From contig RPFO01001815.1 of the NCBI GenBank assembly GCA_009746045.1, positions 167,624 to 231,623 of the forward strand: a DNA stretch of 64,000 nucleotides, written 5' to 3'. The notes beneath the pieces were generated by a model. That model did no database searches and had not been told where the DNA came from. It saw only the letters and a list, made by a program, of their open reading frames with translations. The stretch comes from Mesostigma viride. Lineage: Eukaryota; Streptophyta; Mesostigmatophyceae; Mesostigmatales; Mesostigmataceae. Both the position numbers and the translations under genes were made by a program. Positions 36,819 to 46,700 of the stretch are shown here, one piece after another (positions within the stretch are counted from its first letter, which is position 1; every line of letters starts with the position of its first letter).

Positions 36819-37700
36819 ACTGCCTTCAACGTGCCCACGCTAGGTTTTCAGAACGCCAATTTTATTGCCAAGCAACAAAAATCTTCAAAAATTCATAGTC
36901 GGTAGCTATATATGATACGCAGTGAGTGCTAGCTTTGCGGCTGAGGCGGCATTCCTTACAATGAACTTGAGCCAGCCATGGCTAGCATGTCAAAACAGGT
37001 TCTAGATCTTTGTATTTAACTGCGTTGCAAGAGCATGCCGAGCGTTGGGCAAATTTTCTACAGTACTAGAAACATAGCTCGACAGGTAGTTTGGAATGCT
37101 GGACATCCTTTTGTGAAACGGCCATTATCGACATCATTTTCAACTGGGTTGGGCGCCATAGCTATGTAACAGGCAGAATACGTTGACGGGTTAATTAAAG
37201 AACGCGCCGCTCCTGGCCCTCACCGAGCGCCACGTGTCGCTGGCGTACGGTGCAGGGTTGGGATGCTAGCATCGTCCATGCGCGCTTGCAAAATAAAAAA
37301 AAATAATGGCAAATTGGGCTTTTCGTGATTGCCACGCACGCATCCACAGTCGATAATAAATTGTGCGGTAACATTTACAATTGAAAATGTTGCTGTAGTC
37401 TGTGAATTGCGTACATTACATCATGTCGTGAGTTTGTGTGGGAAAAATGGCTTCGGGAACCCTGCCCCTGCTCCTCACATCAGCGTGCAGAGAAGCTGGA
37501 TAAGTCAGCCCCCCCAGTTTATTCTCTTCCTCAATAGCCATTATTGCCCTGGCACCAGGCTGCACCGAACGAGCCAGAGCAGCCTTTCGTTACTCTTAGC
37601 AGGCCGAAATGACCTGGCTTACTGTTCAGGTTGGAAGAAAAGTATCCATCTTAATTATCATATTAGCTTCGTTGGTACATGCATCGTTGTTTTAATAGTA
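36819..37700. promoter_or_regulatory. Shared upstream region of DYNC2LI1 (-) and DIS3 (+)
   Basis: About 0.88 kb separates the two divergent start codons. It is AT-richer than the genes and has no coding similarity. A bidirectional promoter is inferred from arrangement only; no specific element was recognised. Confidence 0.5.
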
Positions 37701-40700
37701 ATGAATGCCCCAAAGAAAATTACAACCGTATTTTTTTCTAATATGCTACTGTGCTTTTGTGTTCATGCTTACTGCCTCTTGCAGCCCGAAGATGGCTTTA
37801 AGTATCGGAAGAGGAGCAAAACTGTATCGCGGGTCTTAATAGAACGATATTTGCGAGACGACATTCCTTGTGGCAGTTCGCTCTGTGACACATGTCCGGC
37901 AAATTCTGGCACTTTGTCGTCTTCGGCGACGCACTACATGGTCAGTTGAGCTTGTATAGCCTCGCAGTAATATTATTTGGACAACACGTCACTGTTGGCA
38001 CTGTTCCACGTTTGATACTAGTTTTGCATTCGCCTTGGAAGTGAACCTGGAAGAAGGTAAGACTTGCTACCCTGTAATCTTGCTACACTGTTATCTGCTA
38101 CCCTGTTATCTTGCTACCCTGTTATCTGCTGCCCTGTTCTCTTGCTACCCTGTTCTCTTGTTACCCTGTTATCTGCTACCCTGTTATCTTGGTCAAATGG
38201 CTATAGAATGTAACAGGCTGTTCGGTCCCATTTTCGTTCACAGTACAACCTTACCCAGTGCCGGGAAAACCGCAGTTAGAAGGGCAGAGCGTTCTTCGAG
38301 TAGCTTTGGGGATGGGAAATGTCAAGCATAAGTGGTGGCTATTTGGGTAGTATGACCTGCACTCACCATCGCCGTGTTGACACATGCGTGGATGAACACG
38401 CGCTTGCATGGAACACTCGCTCCTTCAACCTGCCTGCTACTGTGCTCGCTAGCTCTAGCTAGATCAATGCTGTTGGGGCCTTGGGGGAGGGAGGGTGGGG
38501 GTGGCCACCCCATTTCTCCACATTGCTGGCTTTTGCGTCCGTCTGTTGCCACGTGTGCCCCTGCCCCGCCCGGGTCGTACTGTGGGGAAAGTTGTCTTTC
38601 CTGTGCATCTGTAGGGGGATGTCGGCTACCAGCATGAAGAATTTTTTTGGCTGCCTGGCTGTTCCACCCAAATATAGACCTATTGTTGAGGTGGGCAACC
38701 CCTCTTTATAAATCAGGGAGGCTCTGCAGTGGTTGTGCAGGGTTGACAACACCAGGCAGGCGGGCGACCTCTGAAGGGGGGGCCAACTTTGGGCCCGGGC
38801 AGGTGTCAAGCTCGCCTGTCTAGGTGCCCAACTTGTGTGCGGCTTGCGGTGGAGGCCTCCATGCTGGTGCCACCTGCTCCTGCGTGGAATGGCACGGCCA
38901 CCACCAGCGCTTCCCATCGATGTGGCCTGGACTGGTCGCCGTGCGCCATCCACCGCGTCCCCTCGGTTCTGTCCCCTTGCCACGTTCCCGTGTCAGCTCT
39001 GAGTGCAGCGCAAGCCTGGCTTGTCAGTGGGTGCGGTGGCCCATGCCACACCGCGTGGGTGGATGCGGTGGCTGATGTCCGCGTGGCCGCTCACGCACGG
39101 ACAGACATCAAGCACGCCCACACCATGCTGAGGCTGTAGCCTCTGTCTGATTTTATTTACTTGTATATTGTCTTATTTACTTCGTTTTCTTAACCCCCCC
39201 TTCAGATGCCGGATGCAGCGTCCATCCTGGACTGGATGGAGGTGTGGGAGCTGACAGAGATCACGGGGGCGGTGCTGCTGGCGAGCGTGCTGGCTGAGGT
39301 AGGTGGCGCCGGCACGCAGAGGTGGTGTGGGCGAGCGTGCTGGCCGAGGTAAGAGCCGCATGATCGGCTTCTGCTGGCGATCGTGCTGGCAAAAAGTGGT
39401 TGCCCCACATAGCTGGGGGTGAGCGTGCTGGCCAACGGTAGGGACCAAGGGGCATGGACTGCGTTGCGTTGGCGAGCCGAGCTTTGCCCGCACAAGCTTG
39501 CTGCCCTCCTCATCACTGCCACCCAACTCTTCTTTCGCAGTTACCCACGTACCCTGTACCCTCCTAGGTCTGTATACACCTGCCTGCGCCCGCCAACCCA
39601 TGCGCCCGCCCACCCACCCGGCGTGATCCAGCCTAGCCTGGGCGGGCAGGTACGCTGAGCTGTTGGATGCCCCCCTGCCCCAAGGTGTATGTCTGTACGC
39701 GGCGCTCGCTGTTTCTTGCCATTCATGGCCTGCTTGTTGCACAAGTGGGGAGGCGCGCATGGTTTGCTCTTGCGCGCATGATTTGCAATTGGGCGCATGG
39801 GGCTTGACCACTGGGTTGGGGGGTTGCTGGCATGGACTCGCCTCATGCATTACAGTACATGTCATGCAGGCCTTGATTGCTGGCCTTGGCTGTCATCAGT
39901 GTCATGTCTACCGATGCGTGCGCGCATGCATCATGGCCCATGCGTGTGCGCATGCATCATGGCCCATGCGTGTGCGCATGCATCACGGCCCATGCGTGCG
40001 CGCATGCATCATGGCCCATGCGTGAGCACATGTATCATGGCCCATGCGTGTGCGCATGCATCATGGCCTGACGGATGCATATGCGTGTGTATTGTGGGTA
40101 CTGGGGGAATGGCGACCATCCTCGGCGTTTGGGTGGGATGGCGATCATCCTCGGCGTTTGGGTGGGATGGCGACCATCCTCGGCGTTTGGGTGGGATGGC
40201 GACCATCCTCGGCGTTTGGGTGGGATGGCGACCATCCTCGGCGTTTGGGTGGGATGGCGACCGTCCTCGGCGTTTGGGTGGGATGGCGACCATCCTCGGC
40301 GTTTGGGTGGGATGGCGACCATCCTCTGCGTGTGGGTGGGATGGCGACCGTCCTCGGCGTTTGGGTGGGATGGCGACCATCCTCGGCGTTTGGGTGGGAT
40401 GGCGACCATCCTCGGCGTTTGGGTGGGATGGCGACCATCCTCGGCATTTGGGTGGGATGGCGACCGTCCTCGGCGTTTGGGTGGGATGGCGACCGTCCTC
40501 GGCGTTTGGGTGGGATGGCGACCATCCTTGGCGTTTGGGTGGGATGGCGACCATCCTCGGCGTTTGGGTGGGATGGCGACCGTCCTCGGCATTTGGGTGG
40601 GATGGCGACCGTCCTCGGCGTTTGGGTGGGATGGCGACCATCCTTGGCGTTTGGGTGGGATGGCGACCGTCCTCGGCGTTTGGGTGGGATGGCGACCATC

Positions 40701-43700
40701 CTCGGCGTTTGGGTGGGATGGCGACCATCCTCGGCATTTGGGTGGGATGGCGACCGTCCTCGGCGTTTGGGTGGGATGGCGACCGTCCTCGGCGTTTGGG
40801 TGGGATGGCGACCATCCTTGGCGTTTGGGTGGGATGGCGACCATCCTCGGCATTTGGGTGGGATGGCGACCATCCTCGGCATTTGGGTGGGATGGCGACC
40901 GTCCTCGGCATTTGGGTGGGATGGCGACCATCCTCGGCATTTGGGTGGGATGGCGACCGTCCTCGGCATTTGGGTGGGATGGCGACCGTCCTCGGCGTTT
41001 GGGTGGGATGGCGACCATCCTCGGCGTTTGGGTGGGATGGCGACCATCCTTGGCGTTTGGGTGGGATGGCGACCATCCTCGGCGTTTGGGTGGGATGGCG
41101 ACCGTCCTCGGCGTTTGGGTGGGATGGCGACCGTCCTCGGCGTTTGGGTGGGATGGCGACCGTCCTCGGCGTTTGGGTGGGATGGCGACCATCCTCGGCG
41201 TTTGGGTGGGATGGCGACCATCCTTGGCGTTTGGGTGGGATGGCGACCATCCTCGGCGTTTGGGTGGGATGGCGACCATCCTTGGCGTTTGGGTGGGATG
41301 GCGACCGTCCTCGGCGTTTGGGTGGGATGGGGACAGGTACAAGCAACGCTGTCGCAGCGCAAGGCCGCGAAGCTACGGTGGGTTGTCGTAGTAGGGGGTT
41401 CCCGTTCATGACATGGCGACATACATGCTCCTTCTGTGATGTTGGTAGGGCCTCTGAATGACCTTGGTGATATGACTGTGCCATATGCCCCCACGCCCTC
41501 CCCCCCCCTCGTCGTAGCGACCCCTAGTTTTGGGAGGCTGCCCCTGCAGGCCTGGGCACGATGCGGCTCGCTAGTTGCTTGCGTCTGTTCCAAGGAGAGA
41601 CCCGTCCCTCTTGATGGCAGGAAGGTGCAAGGATCCGTCAACCCTTCATACGATATATTAAACGAGCAGATCTGTTTGGAGTTGATCTATGGATCAGAGC
41701 AGGTTTATCAATCAGAGTAAGTATGTGAATGGGAGTAGATTTATGTGAAAGGGGAGTCTATCAATGCTCAGGGCAAAATGCCTTGAATGTACTTGCAGCT
41801 CATAAATCATTCCATATTGCGGCTGGTAAGGCACACTGACCAGGATTACCCCTGGCATGAAGGCTCCCCCCTTGCCACTGATCGGCAGTGTCAGGTATAT
41901 GCTACCGTGAATGCTGTGCTCTATGGATCCGCACGCTTGCTTTGCCTGCTGTCATATTTGCTCAGCCTGCTGTCATCTTTGCTCAGCTGGAATCTGGTGG
42001 CCGTGCCTCTTGGACGAGGGAGTCCAGGCAGTACGCTTTCTTGGACCTGTTGCTTTGGTTGTCAATGTGCTGTGCAAGGGGGTCAACCCCATTTTCCCGT
42101 CTCAACACACCTTTGGGCCCATAGATGCGGACACCGCACATGCATGGATGGGCGCTGTCCACCTGTGGAGTGCGGCATGGCCTTACATGAGCAGCACATT
42201 TTGCTGGGTGTATGTCCGTGTGCTTATGATACATCTGATGAAGTATCAGCAGACCTGTGGTATGTTAAAGCAGTACTGCATATGTTGGTGACTTTGGAGG
42301 CCTCACTTCTTGCTCACTGCTTCTCGATCCCTGTCCACATCCTCCACTGACTGCACGCAGCTCCCTGTACAAAGACCGCCGACGGCAGTGCTATCTGTTT
42401 GATAACGTGCACCATCGCGAGACGTCAGTGGCACCCCCGCGGGTGCCACCGCAACCACCTCGACCAGGCAAGCGGGCGGCGCAGGTTGCCAAGGACCAGG
42501 GCAATGCACCACAGCAGGGAGGACATGCTGCTGGGGAGGGCGGGACGCGTTTGGGTGGAGGCGGTGGCGGATGGGAGAGCCAGCACAGCCCCGTCTACGC
42601 GTGTGGCTGCGTTGCGAAACTGCCAAGGGGGCTACAAGGTGGGCCTGCGGTGGTTGTTGCTGCACCCAACGTAGCGATGATGGCGGTTGGCGCCGGTTGT
42701 CTAGACAGGTTAAATGTTTTTACAGACATTGTTTTTCCGCACCATAGACAGCTTTCACCCTCGCTCGAAGGGATGTAAACAGCCACTTACAGATGCGTGT
42801 TCGCTCTTGTCCCTATTTTCCTTGGCTGTGCTTGCCGCCCAACATCAGCGGTTCTTGTGGCTGCGGCATGGTTCGCGCAGCACATCACCGGACGCGTGCC
42901 AGTTGTCATCTTGTCCGACACGCTGGCCGACCTGGTGGCGGCGGCGGGCGCGGGCCAAGGCAGTGCATGCCAAGGTGGCGGAAACCATGGCGGAGGGGGC
43001 CATGGTGGCGCGCCCTCGGTGCCGGCGGGCAGGTTTACACTGTGTGACGATGAGCACAACTGTGTCTTGCGGTCGCTGGTGTCATTAAGTGTCGACCCAC
43101 ACCGCCCTCTCCAGGTGAGCATGAGCGGACCTGGGCAGTTTATGTTTGGGTATCAAGAAGCTTGCGACGATGCCAACTGGCAGTGCTTGTTTCCTGGGAA
43201 GGTGCATGTCAAATATGTTGTTTTGGAGTTGGTTTCCGAATGCCAGAATGCATGCCATGAACGCGCGATGTGTTGCCAATCATGGGGAGATGTGTGCTTT
43301 GGAATAGCGAGGCTTGGGCGTCTCAATGCTTTGTTTAAACTGGATAAACTTTGGGTGGGAGATGAGACCATGCACGATGTTGAGCAGAGTTGGCAGCACC
43401 GCACTCCAAACTGGGATGCAGGGTAGACCAGAGATGCTGCCATGTACACGTATGTACACGTATGCAAACCTATTACATGGCTTCGTCACCTTTGGACTGG
43501 ATGATTTGGAGTGCAGGGCGAGGGGCAAAGTCAGGGTGTACGGCCACAACATTAGTGGCTCCCCGCACGTGGCATGCCATCTCCCTCCCATTTTGCCAGC
43601 ACTTTAATCCTGACACAACATTGTGCCTTCTTTCCTGCTTGCGCTCTTTGCATACTGGAAACTGTGTAGGTATTGCATGGCTGACTGTACACTGCCAGTT

Positions 43701-46700
43701 GCAATGCTGGTCTCTCTTTGGTGTGATTGGACATACCTGGCTGCAGGTCTGCTCCAGCGCTAGCTACTTCCCGGCCTTCTGGGGGCACCTGCCGCACGTC
43801 ACTGACCTGGTGGACTCCCTGGTGGGTGCTGGGGGGTGTGCTGCCGCCGGATGGGTTAGGTTCCCTTGCTCTCTTGCTGGTTCACATAAGCTGCGCGTCT
43901 GTTTCGCCACGTGGTGGATGGCACCTGATTACAGACTCCACCGCCTGCAAGTGCATGTCCTCCTACGTTGCCAGATGTGCATGCAAAGATTTCTATTGCA
44001 TTCCTTTGTTTTTATTATGGTTTTAGATTGACCAGCACTGCATCGGTTTACGTGTGCCCCATCCACAAGCAACTTTCCTACTTGTACGGTGGCAGCCGCG
44101 CCGTTATGGTAGCAGAGACAGCGAAGACCTGCCCATATTGTCTCGGGCACGCGAGAGTTGTGACCTTGGGTTGGGTTGGGTTGGATGCATTTTTTTGGAT
44201 GGATTAACCTTGGGTTGGGTTGGATGAATGTTTTGGATGGACGGACATTGCTCGCGGCATGTGTGCACGATTGGCGGTGGCAGCGGCAAGCCCGGGTGGC
44301 TCTGGACGCGGCCTCTGGTGGGGATCGGGGCGTGGCGGGGAGCGTGGGGAAGGACTTTTTGTACCAGCAGCACCTCTCTGGTGAGTCGTGGGGGACGAGT
44401 TGCTTGCCTATTGTACAGCAACATGTCGCGGCAGGGTTGTCAGATCTTGTGGAATACCCTGGGCGATAGACCACAGAGAAGCAATTGGTAAACCAAACCA
44501 AGTGAATAGCAGTGGCGCAAGTGACGGGGGTAGGGTAGGGGCAGACTTGGTGCAGCACCAGCGCCAGCGCCAGTACCAGCGTAGTGTCGGTGCCAACGCC
44601 AGCGCCAGCGCCGCGCCAGCCTGACCGCCCTAGTGGGCTTGGCGGACAATGCGATGGCAGCAAAGCCTCTTTTGGCTGGGCGATCCACGCTACCGCTCAC
44701 GTACTGGCGCTTGGGCTATACAAGACAACCGGTTCGCCAGTAGGTAAGCGTTAGTGTGGATCGCCCAGCGTTTGCGCCCATGTGTCCACTTGGGCAGACC
44801 CGTGGTAGTTCGGGAATTCTCATCTGGGAAAGAGAATCAGCGAACACATAGCCCAGGTCGCTGGCCCTGCTATGCCTCTGCACCCCGCCAGCCACAATCA
44901 AACCCTCTGTGAAGGCTTTGCACTTTGGTGGAGGGGGAGCGCTTCCAACCACTGCGTGCTCAGCCCAACAAAGGCAGCGTGGCCCAGTGGGTAGGTTTGC
45001 GGAAGCAACCCTTTGAGCACCTTAGTGTGGGTTTTCAAACTTAGACATGGGCTACTTTCAGTGGACTCGTGGTCTTACCCAAGGTCTCACGATGACGCGT
45101 AAAATAACTCCGGCAGATCTGACGTGCTGACATCAATCTACTAAACCCTAGTTAAAGAGCAGCCTCCCCTTGACATCTGTCTGCCATTGTCATCGCGCAT
45201 ACCTGCCCCACTCCCGTGTCCATTGCATTGTGTCGCGCCCAGTGTTTGCGTGTGAGGTGGGCGTGGCGGACGGGCGGCTGATCCAGGGCGTGGTGCACGT
45301 GAGCAAGGGGCGCTTCTTCGTCAGGCCCAGGTGGGTAGAAAATTCCATCATAGCAAGCAGGTGGGTAGTGTACACCCCCCCACACACGTTTAAGATTGGG
45401 GTCCGGCCGACCCAGGGCTGCAATCTTAAACCTAAAATCAAATCCAGGGTCGACGATCTTAAAGTTGAGAGCAGTAGTCGATCTTAAACCTGATGCGGTA
45501 TACCTGAGTACACAATCTATATCGAATACCACTAACCAGCTATTTGTACCTACTTAAAGATCTTTTGCCCAAAACCAGCCCTGCGATCTTAAACCTGAAA
45601 TTCCTAAATCCAGGGTCTCAAGGTCTTAAACGTGGGAATCTTAAAGGTGTGCGTGCGGGTGTACACCCGCGTGAGCTCACAACTTGGTGTATCCTAGCAA
45701 TCGATCGCACGCCAAGTAGCCTCGATGGAGTGGCATAGGGGGGAGAGCACATTACCAGATACGACATGGATACTTCCCGGATGCACGTCGACGTGGCCCC
45801 CGACCTCCGCCTGGAACCTCAACGCGGAACGGCACTGAGTAGTCTCCGCGAGGGCTTGGCGCAGGATGTATGCACCTGGACGTGTGGGGGTGGGCCGGTG
45901 GGGGCGTGGGTCTGGTTGGTGGCTTGTGGTCGTGGTCAGTCAGGTTGGTCACAGCCGGTGCGTCGCTAGACTCACGCGGATGCGGGACAGGGCGTGGGTA
46001 CAAGGTGTGGTGGGCCGTTGCGCGTTGTGGGGTGGGCGGATGCAGGTGGGCAGGTGGATCTGTGCAGCCGTGGTGGACTAGGGACGTGGACAGGTGTGGT
46101 GGGTGGTGGGTGGTGGGTGGTGGGTGGTGGGTGGTGGGTGGTGGGTGGTGGGTGGTGGGTGGTGGGTGGTGGGTGGTGGGTGGTGGGTGGTGGGTGGTGG
46201 GTGGTGGGTGGTGGGTGGTGGGTGGTGGGTGGTGGGTGGTGGGTGGTGGGTGGTGGGTGGTGGGTGGTGGGTGGTGGGTGGTGGGTGGTGGGTGGTGGGT
46301 GGTGGGTGGTGGGTGGTGGGTGGTGGGTGGTGGGTGGTGGGTGGTGGGTGGTGGGTGGTGGGTGGTAGGGGGGGACGGCCCCCCCCCTTGGGTGGCGTCA
46401 GTCGTGCACAGCTGGCCATACTTGGTCATGCAGTCGAGGTCGGTGCAGCCTCAGGTACCAGTGTTTAGGGGATGCAGACACTAGTTAGGTCGGGTGGGTA
46501 GGGAGTCCTCCGTCATGATGGGGTAAGAGGGAGGGTGGCGAGTGGGACGTGCTCGTGGGGTGATGTACTATAGGTGGGTTGCTTGTTGGTTGGACCAAGG
46601 GTGTGCTAGGGACGATGCGGGGTGGGATTCATGTACTTTGGGTAAGGGAATTCAAGGTTCATGTCTCTGTGGCTGACCATGTCTGTGTCTACCGTAGTTG

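Noticed and set aside
37329-37784. N-terminal extension of DIS3 from Met 37329
   Set aside because: Frame is open but shows no DIS3 similarity, has Cys/Leu-rich content unlike coding neighbours, and a TTGCAG acceptor precedes the conserved part at 37785.
39797-41641. Open frames of 435-554 codons on both strands
   Set aside because: 29-bp array without stops in any register; located in a DIS3 intron.
44975-45045. Functional tRNA gene
   Set aside because: A box and interrupted B box present but no acceptor or anticodon stem forms; kept only as a possible SINE head.
45870-46484. WWVVGGG and TTHHPPP heptad proteins
   Set aside because: All frames of a (GGTGGGT)n array are open; no flanking coding signal.
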